A stretch of DNA of 64,000 nucleotides from Caecitellus pseudoparvulus (Eukaryota; Bigyra: Bicosoecida), in assembly GCA_965644315.1 (NCBI GenBank), contig CBFFRQ010000065.1, forward strand, positions 310,001 to 374,000, read 5' to 3'. The notes under the pieces were generated by a model. That model did not search any database. It had not been told where the DNA came from and saw only the letters and a list, made by a program, of their open reading frames with translations. A program made the position numbers and the translations under genes. The number at the start of each line of letters is the position of its first letter. The stretch's first letter is position 1. Shown here one piece after another: positions 1-10,631 of the stretch.

Positions 1-666
1 CTGCCCGCGCCCGGCGCTTCCAAGACCTGGCGCCACATCATCAACCGACACGGCCTGCGTTTCATCTTCCTGCAGTCTGGGCGCCTGGGCGTGTTCTCCC
101 TCCCCGCCCTCCTCGTCCAGCTGGTGTCCTCGTTCGGCCTCATCGCAGTGTCTTCCGCCATCGTGCAGTTCCTGGCCTTCAACGTCTTGGCCATGCGCTT
201 CATCTACTCCCAGTACGCCACGGTCACATCGGTGGACTTCTCAGACATTGACCACATGGAGGCCAAGGAGCTCAAACGCTTCAAAAACCACGACCTCATC
301 AACCCCCGACCTGCCATCTTTGCCCGCATCATTAGCTTTGAGGAGCGCGCAGCCTCTGCAGCCGCAGCTGGCCGTCCGTTCACTGCAGAGCAAGAGGAGT
401 CCCTGCGCCATGCTGCGCAAGAGTCGAAACCTGTGTCTGTCGCGTCCCCCCTCTCCGAGCGGTCCATGTCTGGTTCCCGGACACCCTTGGAGTACGAGTC
501 AGGCGTCAGCGAAGACGAAGGCACCGGCCCAGCCCGACAGCCGTGGGCCTCCAGGGCTGCCAGGGCCTCGGCCGCCGTGGCTGGTCCACGCCGCATTTCG
601 AAGCAGAAAGGTGGCGTCAGCGAGCATTGGAGACCGACCGTCTTGAACAGGAGGGGTAAACCCTAA
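1..666 (+). CDS. P2X-type purinergic receptor channel, C-terminal part (5' end outside window)
   Basis: The frame is open from base 1 to a TAA at 664-666, giving 221 residues of a gene that begins before the window. It opens with IINRHGLRF followed by SGRLGVF, matching the conserved pre-TM2 segment of P2X ATP-gated cation channels (K-x-YGIRF...GKAGKF). A hydrophobic segment at about residues 31-58 corresponds to TM2. It is followed by RFIYSQYATV, the position of the P2X juxtamembrane tail, and then a low-complexity cytoplasmic tail rich in Ser, Ala and Arg. By family knowledge the protein would be a trimeric ATP-gated channel in the plasma or contractile-vacuole membrane. The trafficking motif YxxxK is not obvious here. 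The extracellular ATP-binding half is not visible, so the assignment rests on the TM2 region only. Confidence 0.8.
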   Translation: MPAPGASKTWRHIINRHGLRFIFLQSGRLGVFSLPALLVQLVSSFGLIAVSSAIVQFLAFNVLAMRFIYSQYATVTSVDFSDIDHMEAKELKRFKNHDLINPRPAIFARIISFEERAASAAAAGRPFTAEQEESLRHAAQESKPVSVASPLSERSMSGSRTPLEYESGVSEDEGTGPARQPWASRAARASAAVAGPRRISKQKGGVSEHWRPTVLNRRGKP

Positions 667-1212
667 GCGTGGCCGGGGACGTGCATGCATGGGCTGCGGG
701 CGTGACTGCACTTTTTGCGGCATTCACTCTGTTGTTGGTTGGGAGTGTGTTACAGTGCGCACGTTGCTCAAAGCAGGGGGAGCAGTTGTGCTCAGTGGCT
801 GGCGAGCGGGAGCAGTGAATGTGAGATTGAGTGCGGGAGCTATGGTTTGTAGCGCAGTGCGGCGTTCCTCGTCCTCTTCCTTGTGTGAACGCGGCAGGCA
901 GGGGCAGGCAGGCGAAGGTGTGCCAGCTCAGCCGCAGTTCTCCCGCACGCTCCAGGTCGAGGTCTGTCCAGCTCGGTGTGCGGTGGCTATGTGTGAACCC
1001 CTGTACAGGGGGGGTGTGTGGGCCATGCAGCGGTGCAGTCCAGGCAGGTGCGGCATTGTCATGACTGCGCCAAAATAAACACTCATATTCTTCCATTAAC
1101 AAAGCATCGAGTCACAAGTGCCCTTGGCATAGTTTCCTCGACCTCCCGCACGGCAGCGTCGGAGTGTATTTGTTGGCGCCAGCACTTGCGCTATCCACAA
1201 CCCCACCACGCC
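667..1212. other. Intergenic region, partly duplicated upstream of the second ankyrin gene
   Basis: No convincing gene is seen. A GC-rich segment around 1017-1056 is nearly identical to one around 2931-2971 (shared core TGCAGTCCAGGCAGGTGCGG), so the 5' flank belongs to the tandem duplication that produced the two ankyrin genes. An AATAAA occurs near 1073, but it lies about 400 bases past the receptor stop and its role is unclear. Confidence 0.6.
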
Positions 1213-2592
1213 ATGGCTGCTGACAGCGACAGCCAGTCACATGTGACACGATGGGGAGCTGCATGCGAGAATGAGCAGGCAGACGTGCTGCTGAGCATGC
1301 TGGGGGAGTGTGGGGATGGAGTGGATGCGGAGCTGGGAGGGTTGTCAAGTGCTGACACAACTGCTGGCTTCACGGTTGCTTGCAAGACAGGGCACGCTGA
1401 GTTACTTCGTAGGTTGCTGGCGCTGGAGGGGGATGTGGCTGTGGACGTGCATGCTGGACCCGAGGGCGAGCCTGAGGCTGGCTTCCATGCTGCCTGTGTG
1501 AATGGGCACTTGGACGTGGTGCGCGAACTACTTGCTTTGAGTGGTGACCGCGAGGTGGATGTGCATGCTGTGCTGCGTGGCGCTCCAGATGCTGGCTTCC
1601 TACTCGCCTGCCAGCATGGCCATGTGGACGTGGTGCGCGAGTTGCTGGCTTTGGCCGGGCATCGCGAGGTGGACGTGCATGCTGGGCCCGAAGGCGAGCC
1701 TGAGGTTGGATTTCGGCTTGCGTGCTCGAGAGGCCACTTCGAGGTGGTGCGCGAGCTGCTAGCGCTGACAGGGCACCGTGAGGTGGATGTCCATGCTTTG
1801 AACGAGTTTGGCTTCGTACGTGCCTGTGCGAATGGCCATGTCGATGTTGTGCGCGAGCTGCTAGCGCTGACTGGGCATCGGGAGGTAAATGTGCATACCG
1901 GGCCTGGTGGCATGCCAGTCTTTGGTTTTCAACTTGCCTGTCAGAATGGACACATTGATGTGGTGCATGAGCTGCTGGCTCTGACAGGGCACCGAGAGGT
2001 GGACGTGCATGGCGCACTTGATGACAGGCCCGAGGCTAGCTTCTATCTTGCGTGCCAGAATGGCCATATTCATGTGGTGCGTGCGCTTCTTGCTCTGACT
2101 GGACATCGTGAGGTGGATGTGCATGCTGGGGCCGAGGGGCAGCCCGAAGAGGGTTTTCGACTTGCCTGTGAGAACGGCCACATCGATGTGGTGCGGGAGC
2201 TGCTGGCGCTGACAGGGCATCGCGAGGTGGACGTACATGCGAGGGACTGGGCTGGGCCTGAGTCTGCATTCCGCTTTGCCTGTCAGAATGGACATGTGGA
2301 AGTGGTGCGCACACTGCTTGCATTGGGTGGGCATCGCGAGGTGGACGTGCATGTTAAGTTCAGGCGCAGTCCAGAGGCTCCCTTCCAACTTGCCCGCTGC
2401 AACGGGCATGCTGATGTGCTGCGCGAGCTGCTGGGCCTCGTCGGCACCAGGTCCATTCCACTGCGCTCCCGGCTTCTCGCTGGTGATGTGGCAGCGCAAC
2501 CCGGGAAGGATGCCGTGTGGGCTGGTACCAGCACTCGACGGGGCCGGCATGCAGTGGTGCTGTTTCGGGCTGGACAGCAAGCACGCAAGTGA
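1213..2592 (+). CDS. Ankyrin-like repeat protein A (459 aa)
   Basis: The ATG at 1213 is chosen because the second tandem copy starts at the same codon with the same 16 residues, although the frame is open further upstream. The protein has a short N-terminal cap of about 55 residues and then ten ankyrin-like units (the last truncated) with the consensus GFxLACxNGHxDVVRELLAL followed by xGHREVDVHAG. The period is mostly 38 residues, longer than the usual 33; the fourth unit is shortened. A basic tail of about 50 residues ends the protein. There is no signal peptide or membrane segment. Ankyrin repeats normally mediate protein binding; the partner is unknown. The gene is a tandem paralogue of the one at 3124-4293, and it appears less GC-rich at third positions than the large genes downstream. 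Confidence 0.85.
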   Translation: MAADSDSQSHVTRWGAACENEQADVLLSMLGECGDGVDAELGGLSSADTTAGFTVACKTGHAELLRRLLALEGDVAVDVHAGPEGEPEAGFHAACVNGHLDVVRELLALSGDREVDVHAVLRGAPDAGFLLACQHGHVDVVRELLALAGHREVDVHAGPEGEPEVGFRLACSRGHFEVVRELLALTGHREVDVHALNEFGFVRACANGHVDVVRELLALTGHREVNVHTGPGGMPVFGFQLACQNGHIDVVHELLALTGHREVDVHGALDDRPEASFYLACQNGHIHVVRALLALTGHREVDVHAGAEGQPEEGFRLACENGHIDVVRELLALTGHREVDVHARDWAGPESAFRFACQNGHVEVVRTLLALGGHREVDVHVKFRRSPEAPFQLARCNGHADVLRELLGLVGTRSIPLRSRLLAGDVAAQPGKDAVWAGTSTRRGRHAVVLFRAGQQARK

Positions 2593-3123
2593 GCGTTAGC
2601 TGCCCCGGACAAGCTCGGCAGGCGGCTCTTCTGGTGAGAAGGCGCCACGATGCGGGTGAGAGGGGCACCTGGCACGGGGTCGGCAATGCAGCATGCAGCA
2701 CATGGTGTGTGTGTTGGGGCTGGTGCGATCGGCGCAGTGGCGTGCTTCTTTGAGCGGCGAGGCAGGGCATGGTGCAGGCCTCCCAGTCAGGCAGTGACAC
2801 CATCGTGACGGGCAGTGCATGGGCGCGGCTGGTGGGGGTGTAAGGGAGGTATGGGTGTCTGGGCGAGGTCGGCACTGCACGCCTTGGGGTCGCTGTGTGT
2901 GTGGGCCCGTGTACGATTGGGAGGGCGCTTGGGCCAGGCAGCGATGCAGTCCAGGCAGGTGCGGCATTTTCAGGGCTTTGCCGAAGCTGATGTGCACCTC
3001 TGCATTGTGCATTCTTGATTGCATCTCAAGTACACTTTGGATAGTGTCCTTGACCGCATAAATAGTAGCGAAGGCGAGTAAGTCAGCGAGAGTGACGAGA
3101 GCGGAAACTGAGGCCACCACGCC
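2593..3123. other. Spacer between tandem ankyrin genes with duplicated promoter segment
   Basis: No gene is seen. The part from about 2931 resembles the flank upstream of the first ankyrin gene, then the two flanks diverge until the final bases before the ATG. A TATA-like ATAAATAG occurs near 3058, about 60 bases before the start codon; a promoter role is only a guess. Confidence 0.5.
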
Positions 3124-4293
3124 ATGGCTGCTGACAGCGACAGCCAGTCACATGTGACACGATGGGGAGCTGCATGCGAGAATGAGCAGGCAGACGTGCT
3201 GCTGAGCATGTTGGAGGAGTGTGGGGATGGTGTGGATGCGGAGCTGGGAGGGTTGTCAAGTGCTGACACAACTGCTGGCTTCACGGTTGCTTGCAAGACA
3301 GGGCACGCTGAGTTACTTCGTAGGTTGCTGGGGCTGGAGGGGGATGTTGCTGTGGACGTGCATGCTGTGCAAGAGGGTAGGCCTGAGTATGGTTTCTGGC
3401 TTGCGTGTGAGAACGGTCACGCCGCTGTGGTTTGCGAGCTGCTGGCTCTGACAGGCGATCGAGAGATTAACGTACATGCTGGACGAGGGGGAAGCTCCGA
3501 GGCTTGCTTCAACGTGGCCTGTATGAATGGTCATGTGGGCGTGGTGCGCGAGCTTCTCGCTCTGACTGGGCATCGCGAGGTGGACGTACATGTCGGTATT
3601 GGGAGCGGTTTAACGGGTTGGCCTGATGTAGGCTTCTGGCTGGCCTGCACGAATGGGCATGTTGATGTGCTGCGTGAGCTGTTGGCGCTGACAGGGGATC
3701 GAGAAATCGATGTGCACACTGGGCCAATAGGTAGCCCTGAGGCTGGCTTCCAGTCAGCCTGTAGCAAGGGACATCTAGAAGTGGTGCGAGAGCTGCTGGC
3801 GCTGACGGGAGATCGTGAGGTGGATGTGCATGCTGGGGACCAGCATAGACCTGAGGAAGGTTTCCGGACTGCTTGTGAGAATGGGCACTTGGATGTGGTG
3901 CGCGAACTGTTGGCTCTTGGTGGGCATCGTGAGGTGGACGTGCACGCGGAGCTGCAGGGCATCCCTGAGGCTGGCTTCCGGCTTGCTTGTCAAAACGGGC
4001 ATGTGGGTGTGGTGCGCGAGCTGCTGGCATTGAGTGGGCATCGTGCCGTATACGTACATGCTGGAGACTGGTGTGGGGCTGGGAAAGGATTCGATTTTGC
4101 TTGTGAAAATGGGCACATTGATGTGCTGCGCGAGCTGCTGGGCCTCGTCGGCCCACGGTCAATCCCACTTCGCTCCCGGCTCCAGGCCGGGCAGATGGTT
4201 GTCCAGCCTGCCAAGGACGCAGTGTGGTCCGGCACTAGCACTCGGCGAGGGCGATCAACGGTAGTGCTGATGCGGACAGGCCAGTACGTCTAA
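3124..4293 (+). CDS. Ankyrin-like repeat protein B (389 aa)
   Basis: This is a tandem paralogue of the gene at 1213-2592. The first 240 coding bases differ by only about six substitutions, whereas the repeats beyond are clearly diverged and differ in number. The N-terminal cap is followed by eight ankyrin-like units (the last truncated) of the form GFxLACxNGHxDVVRELLAL plus TGxREVDVHAG; the third unit carries a short insertion (GIGSGLTGWP). The C-terminal tail keeps RSIPLRSRL and GTSTRRGR from copy A. No membrane segment or catalytic domain is visible. The role is presumably protein-protein recognition; no partner can be inferred from the neighbours. Confidence 0.85.
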   Translation: MAADSDSQSHVTRWGAACENEQADVLLSMLEECGDGVDAELGGLSSADTTAGFTVACKTGHAELLRRLLGLEGDVAVDVHAVQEGRPEYGFWLACENGHAAVVCELLALTGDREINVHAGRGGSSEACFNVACMNGHVGVVRELLALTGHREVDVHVGIGSGLTGWPDVGFWLACTNGHVDVLRELLALTGDREIDVHTGPIGSPEAGFQSACSKGHLEVVRELLALTGDREVDVHAGDQHRPEEGFRTACENGHLDVVRELLALGGHREVDVHAELQGIPEAGFRLACQNGHVGVVRELLALSGHRAVYVHAGDWCGAGKGFDFACENGHIDVLRELLGLVGPRSIPLRSRLQAGQMVVQPAKDAVWSGTSTRRGRSTVVLMRTGQYV

Positions 4294-4582
4294 GTACGCG
4301 CAGAGTGCAGAGCAATACTGTGGTCATCGATGTACCACATCGAGTTGGATATGCATCTCCACCACCGCTGGTGTTCGTTCGAATCGTGCTAAAATGTCAG
4401 GACAACTTCAGTCGGTTTGTGTCTTTGGATTGCTGAGCATACAGGCCAACACTATACTCTGGAACCATTGGCTGAGGGATCAGTGCCTGATTGCATTGCC
4501 CATGCCACTGCAGCTATGTGTGCATTGCACGATGGGATCTGGGCCCACAGGTAGGACAGGAAGGGGCGCTTCCCACCCCACG
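4294..4582. other. Spacer between convergent genes with a small inverted repeat
   Basis: This spacer lies between the ankyrin gene stop and the stop of the minus-strand gene. The only structure seen is an inverted repeat, TGTGGT at 4319-4324 and ACCACA at 4334-4339 (6-bp stem, 9-nt loop). A GTTCGAATC near 4376 resembles a tRNA T-loop but no cloverleaf can be folded around it. Confidence 0.5.
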
Positions 4583-7500
4583 CTACTCTGCGGCTTTGGC
4601 CCGGCGGTGCCGATCTGCCCTCGTTTGCACAGAGACCAAGAATCGCATGAGCCACTGTGCCACAAGCCATGCAAGGCGATGGGGGCACCCCCTCCACACA
4701 GCAGCCGGCAGCTCCGTTACAGCTGCGTGGTCCAGGCTGCCTTTGTGCTGCGTCTTTGCCGCTGCAGCGAAGACCCGGCGACGGCTGTACGGCATGGAGG
4801 CGTCGCCATCCACAGCTCGCTGCCCCAGGGCCCTGTGCGTGGCGGCAATTGTGGCAGGCTGTGTGAGTTCTGCCCGGCCGCCGTAAACTACACCATGCTG
4901 CTGCGTCCACGCCTTGGCGAGCTCGTCCAGCGCGTTGACGGCGTCTTCCTCAGCGAGGCCGGGGCGCACACGGGCCAGCTCCATGAGCGTCACCTCGCAC
5001 CGGGTGCCTCGGAGCAGGTGCTGCACTTTGCTCCACGTGGGGTCTTCGGAGCCAATGGCGAGGGCGATGACCACTGCCGCCATGACCGTGTCACGGCCCG
5101 GCGCGGGCTGGCGCCGGAAGGACTTGATGTCCCACGTCTCCAGGAACAGCAGGCCCAGGCGTGCGCGGTCCAGACAGTGGTTTGCCCGGGACTGGCGGCC
5201 CAGACCGTCCACCCACACGTCGCGCATGGGCTGCCCAGCGGAACGGGTGGCCGCTTCCAGTGCCTTGCGCTGCTTGGCCCGGCTGCGGCTGTACACCAGC
5301 CCCACTTTCCGCGCTTGGTGGACGCGGCTTCGCGCACGCCAGGCAGCTGCCCGCAAGCCCGCCCTAAAGCAGCAGGCAGTGACAGGGTCCACTTGGGCCT
5401 TCAGGAGGGGGTCGGGACCGGCGGCAGCGCGGGGCACCTTGACGCCAGGCCAAGCTGTGGCGACGAGCCCGCCGCTCTCCTCGGTCCCGTCAGCCAGGGT
5501 GGGCAGCGCGGCGGTGCTGTGAGTAGTCTCGGCGGCTTCCTTGCCACCCTCCGCAGCAGTGGTGGAGAGGCGGGCGTTGGCGCGGGCAAAGGCGGCGATG
5601 TTGCCGACATCGAGGACAGGCCCAGTGGGTGACTTGCCGTGAGGGTCGCTGGCTTGGCCTGCCGCGTGGGCTTGCAGGGCGTGCTTGTAGCCTTCTCCGG
5701 AGGCGAGGACGGAGGCAGGGAGGGGCAGGGCGGCGGCTGGTCGGTCGTCACTGGAGACGAGGGAGATGAGCCACCGGACGAGGGTTGCAAGCGTGCTGCC
5801 CATGCGCTGCACCTTTTCCCGTGTCAGGTTCCGCAGGCGGCGTGAAGCCAGGAGGGCCAGGATGACAAAACGCTGCCGGGATGAAAGGGCGAGTCGGTGC
5901 ACCCTCGCCAGGCGCGTCTTGAGCACGTTGGGCGCCCGCAGCATGGCACGACTGCGTGCCGAGCAGGGAACCACTGACAGCAGAATGCACAAGGCAGCGC
6001 TGACCAGAACCAGCTCCGGAACAGTGGCTGGAAGCACAGCCAGGGCGGACAGGTGCCCGTCGGGCAGGTCCAGCACCGCGGACCGTGCCAGGTCAAAGGG
6101 CAGGGGCAGCACCTCCGCACTGGCAGAAGCTGACAAGCTGGCGCCTGTGTCTGCCTCACTTTGTGCCGCTTCCTGGTCTGCTGCCTTAGCTTGCTCCAGG
6201 ACGGCCAGGGCGTCTTCCGCCACACCTTCCGTGTCGCCATCCTCGGCTGGGCGGGCGTAGAAGGTCTTGTGCGCGTCCATGGGCCCAGGAGCCCGCCCCC
6301 GCTGCTGCGGGCTGTCAGCGCCGGCTCGTGGAGTCTCCAAGCCACTCACCTCCACGACTTGGGCGCCTGTCGCTGAGATGAGATCTTGCCAGCCGGCCGG
6401 GCCCATGGACTTGCCACCGACGTGCGCGGAGCCGCCCCGCGTCACCATGCCGCTCTTGCCCGGGTGCATGCTGGTAGCGCGCGTGGCGACACGCTTCACG
6501 GCGTCAGTGGTGTCTCGGTCCATGGTGCCGGCTCGAGACAGTGCCTTCAAGTGCCGGGCAGCTTTCTTGGCTTGCACGAAGGAGTCGATGCGCAGGCGCA
6601 TGGCAGTGGGCACGACGAGGCCCTTGGCGGCCATGGCTTCCTCCACATTGACAGGCGTGTCGGAGGCAGTGGCGGCGGCGACGATGTCCGCTGCCGTCGC
6701 GGCGGCTTCCTCGGGGCGCTTGTACCCCATCATGCGGAAGTTGTCCACGACATCGTCGGTGAAGAACTCGGCTGCAATGTCCAGGACAGGCCCCGTGGCG
6801 CCCCCTGCGGACGTCCACGAGGCGGTGAGAATGCACCACGTGTGTAGATGCCGCAGAGAGGTTTGCAGTGCCGCCCAGTCTTCCTCTGCAAGGCCGGCTG
6901 GCGCGTCCATTCCAGTGGCAAGGACATCTGCGTCGGGGTCGGCGGCCCCCCCCAGGTCGTCCAGGGTGAAGGCGGAGGTGATGCTGCGCATCTTGCCGCC
7001 GTGGCGGGGGTGTCGTTTCAAGATCTCTCGGGCTGTGCGCTGGGCACGCCGGGACAGCATGCTGGGGTGTACCTGGCACAGGCGCTGTGCGAAGCCAGGC
7101 TTGCGCACCATGCTCTTGGCCATGGCGAGCGATGGTTTTGGCACTTCCAGCAGGGTGCACAGAGCTGCGACGACGGAGGTCAGGCCCATGTCAGCGCGCT
7201 TGATCCGCTTCCACGCGGCCCAGCCGCCTGGCGGCACGCGTCGAATGTTTTCCCTCACAGCTTCGTAGTGCTCGTCACTGAGTTTCTCCAGGAGGGCAGT
7301 GGAGCGTGGGCTCACGGCACCAGTGCCCCGTGCACTGCGCCGGGAACGCGCAGAGCCAGGGCGGCTGCCGACGCTTCCTGCAGAACCCGGACGCGGAGAG
7401 TGGGCGTCCATGACGTCAAAAGGGACGACGGAGGCGTCGCCTGGTGCCTGGCGTTTTGCGGGCTGCTCCACATCAACGCTGGGGCGAGCAGTTGCTGTGG

Positions 7501-10500
7501 GCTGGGAACCGTCTCGCCGCCTCGTACCGGGCTTGTCCTTGCCGCTGCGGCCGTGCTTGGTGTCCACCCGCAGCAAACCCATCCGGGCCATTTCGCGGGG
7601 AGTTCGGGGAACAGGCTTCGGCTGTTCCTCCTCTCCTTTCCCTTCCTCGGCGGAGGGCTCACGCGGCGTGATGTCTCGCTCGCCATCGTCGTCCTTGCCG
7701 CCGCCTGAGTCGGCCCCTGGATCACGACCGGCGGCCTCGGCAAGCGTCGCACCATCCCCTCTTCCCCGGAAGGTGACTTGCCTGCCCGCATGGGCCAGGG
7801 CTGCTGGTGGGGCTGCCCGTCCGCGGACAGCTCCTGGTTCAGGCGCTGCATCCTCTTCGCCTGAGGAGCCACCTTCCTCAGCCACCCCCCCACTTGCCCC
7901 TTCCCCGGCACTGGACTCCTCCTGAGCGTCCACCTCCTCCACTGTGCCTTCCCGCCCATCATCATCTCGTATCAAGTGCACGTTCAGGCGGTATCGCCCC
8001 GTGTCAGACGTGGTCGATTCAGACTCCACGCCTGGCGTGGGAGCCCGACCGGGCAGCTGATCGGCCCCTCCTTCCCCTGGCCTGGCAGCCTGGCTGCTGG
8101 CGGCACGAGGGGGCACGCCGCTGTCATCTGCCAGCCGAGCCGCCTCCCGCCGCTGGGCAGCAGTGGGTGACGGCGCAGAAAGGGGCCGCCGTCGGCCTTC
8201 TGACGACGAGCTCAGCGTGGCCATAGGCCGAGACTCTGCCGAGTCCAGTGACTGGTGCCTGTGGCTGCTGGCCAGTGGGAAAGTTTCATCACGGTCTGGC
8301 GACTCCTCCTGCGCAAAGCGCTCCTGCTGGCGCGCCCCCTCAGGCGAAGAAGCATCACGAGGCTGAGCATCAGAAGTTCTTCTGACCGCCCCTGGGCTGG
8401 AGGGAGAGGTGCCTTCCTGAGGCACGCCACGGAGCGTGGGGGGGCGCAAGGTGGCTGCCAGAGCGGCTTCAGCGTCCACGGCTGCCGCCACAGCGCTGGG
8501 AGGCGCGGTCTGGTGCAAAGGAATGCTCCACACCAGCGCCAGCGCCCAGCGATGCAACAGGTCCATCATGCCAACTGCGGCAACGTGCCGGTGTCGTCGC
8601 ACGTCCACGTCCTTGGATGCCAGCAGCACCATGGGGGACATGCTGCGCAAGGCGCTGGCGAGAAACTTGACGCTGCGCCGGAAGTCTCGCTGCCAGCTCT
8701 CTGCAGACATGCCCCCAGCCATTCCGGGTCCGGGCTTGGCACCCCCCCCGCCTCCCCCGCTGGCAGAGTCCCCCGCCGTCAGCAGGTCTGCCATGAGTGG
8801 CGCGTGCAGTGGGTGCTTCAGCAGGATGATCTGGGCGGTGTGTCGGCCCAAGGACAGGTCATCGGCGCCGTCTTGCACGTCCTGCAAGATGTCTTGCAAG
8901 GCACCCGTCTTGCCCAGGCTGCACAGGGCTCGCCACGTGCCCTTGCGCCCACACAGCGCACACACAGCCTGCATGACGGGCACAATGTGGGGGTCCTCGT
9001 TCAGGTGGGTGCTAGCATGGTCCAGAGCCAGCCCCATCACGCCGGGAGGCGTGTGGAGCAACATGCTGGAGATGCGGTTGGCGGGCATGCCGTCTCCGAC
9101 ACCCTTCGCACCCCCCGCAGCCTTGTCAGCCTGGCCAGCAGGCTGACTTGGGGCGTCGACGCCACCGCTGCTTGCGTGCTGGGTTGGGCTGGCTTTCCCA
9201 AGCACGCCCGCGCTGCCTTTGGGCTCGTGTGATGTCGGGACATCCTTGCCAGCTGGCGTAGAGTCAGCCTCGGGGGCATCTTTGGTGGGAGCCTGCTCCG
9301 CCTCTGCCTGTGCGTCTGGCGTGGAAGTGGCGCCGAGGGCAGATGCTGGAGAAGGCCCCACGCCGGGGTCGGTCTGGCCTGACGGGGACGGGCCGCCCAC
9401 CTCGTGGGATGGCACGATCGTCGCTGGGACGAGCCGGCCTGACGGCGTGCGGTACAAGACCATGGGTGCAGTGGACGCAGGCAAGGGCTCGGCCCTGTAC
9501 ATGTGCCAGTCATCACCGCCCTTATCAGGCTCCCCATACCCCATTCCACTCACATCCCACGGCACGGCACCTCCATCGGGCACGAAATAACTGTGCTCCA
9601 GGGGGGGCGCTGTAGCTGGGCGGGGCGGTGAGCCATGGGGATGTGGCATGTCCAGACGGCCTGGAGTATAGGAGCTGTCCAGGTCTGGGTATGCAGCCCG
9701 GTAGGGAGACCCAGGTGCGCGGGTTCGCGGCATGGTGCGTCGGTGTGCGTCGCCTGGGGAAGGGCCGGGTCCCTCACCGCTGCTGTCTCCATCAGTCCAC
9801 TCGTGCGGGTTCTCTGCTCCATGGACTGGCTGGCGGGCAGCTGAGCGGCTCTTTGCTCGTCTGGGCGAACTGGCTCGCCCCTTGTGCAGCCGACTAGACT
9901 TGCGGCCTTGCGCTTTGGCCTCCGTCGCCCCCTTGCCGCGGCGCTTCTTGCTGTGCCTCGACTTGGAGCGGCGCTTGCTGGACGAGCTCCCGGCAGGGGC
10001 AGAGCTGGGCCCACTTGCCTTGCCCTTTGAACCTGCTGTCGCGTGCACTTCCAGCCCTGCATCTCCGCTGCGGAGCGGCAGGTGCCGGCCATGTCTGTGC
10101 AGGTGGGGATGTGTAGTGCACTCCGTGCCGTGCGCCGCGTCAGTGTGCCCGCTCTCGACAAACGTACGCTGGGTTCACACCCTCTTGTCCGCCCTGATCA
10201 GGGCGAGCGGAGGCGTCCAGGTCAGCGAGGGCGTCTGCGACGCGCTGCCTGTCCAGCTCACGCCGGCGCTCCATGGCCATGGCCTGGTCAGCCGCAGCTG
10301 CGCTGTACACGCTGTCCGCAGCAGCATATCGTTGCACCGAGCCCAAGTTGTCAGGGGCGTTCACGACGAAGCTGCCTTCGTAGTCTGTGCGTGCGGGGCG
10401 GTCTGCCCTGGACCACCTGCTTGTAGCGTGAGGGTCAGCGGTGGCACCAGACACGCCAAGATCTGTGCGCCCAGAAGGCAGGCGGCCGGAGAGGGGCCTA

Positions 10501-10631
10501 AAGACAGGAGATCCTCGTCCAAAACGACCTGCCCTGCTGCCAGGCGACGTGAGGACAGGGGCTGCCTCCTGTGCATGTGCGGAGGGGGTGGGCTGTTGGA
10601 GATGGTAGGTTTCAGGCTCTGCAATGCACAC
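4583..10631 (-). CDS. Large unrecognised protein with four degenerate helical (ARM-like) modules
   Basis: The main exon runs from about 10094 (or 10067) to the stop at 4583. An upstream exon to about 10168 joins it through a GTACGT donor in matching phase. The 5' end is uncertain: 10280 is the first ATG in that exon, and 10631 is the upstream limit of the open frame. The product is about 1,950-1,990 residues. A basic Ser/Lys-rich N-terminus and Pro/Ser/Glu-rich linkers separate four modules of about 70 residues. Their first helices read VMQAVCALCG, VVAALCTLLE, VSAALCILLS and VMAAVVIALA, and each is followed by two further amphipathic helices resembling armadillo repeats. TGPVLD occurs after modules two and three. 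There is no signal peptide and no recognised enzyme motif. The function is unknown; a scaffold is the most that can be suggested. Confidence 0.8.

Larger units (their letters stand above)
1017..4293 (+). repeat. Tandem gene duplication unit of about 1.9 kb, two copies
   Basis: Copy 1 starts near 1017 and copy 2 near 2931. Similarity covers part of the 5' flank, the first 240 coding bases (about 97% identical by eye) and the 3' coding tail; the internal arrays have ten and eight units. Such a pattern fits unequal crossing over or gene conversion acting on the ends while the arrays drift. Confidence 0.75.

Noticed and set aside
1018-1212. N-terminal extension of ankyrin protein A upstream of 1213
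   Set aside because: The frame is open, but copy B has its start at the equivalent ATG and its upstream region is not conserved as coding.
4319-4339. Hairpin as a transcription terminator
   Set aside because: A 6-bp stem without a T-run has no terminator meaning in a eukaryotic gene; noted only as an inverted repeat.
4366-4392. tRNA-like GTTCGAATC
   Set aside because: The flanking bases do not form a T-arm stem, and no A-box, anticodon arm or acceptor stem could be found.
4394-5632. Long plus-strand open frame of about 410 codons
   Set aside because: It lies antisense to the 3' end of the large minus-strand gene, has a Cys/Pro/Arg/His-rich composition typical of GC-rich shadow frames, and shows no domain.
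6267-7268. Plus-strand open frame of about 330 codons inside the four-module gene
   Set aside because: Antisense shadow; low-complexity Ala/Arg/Ser composition with no motif.
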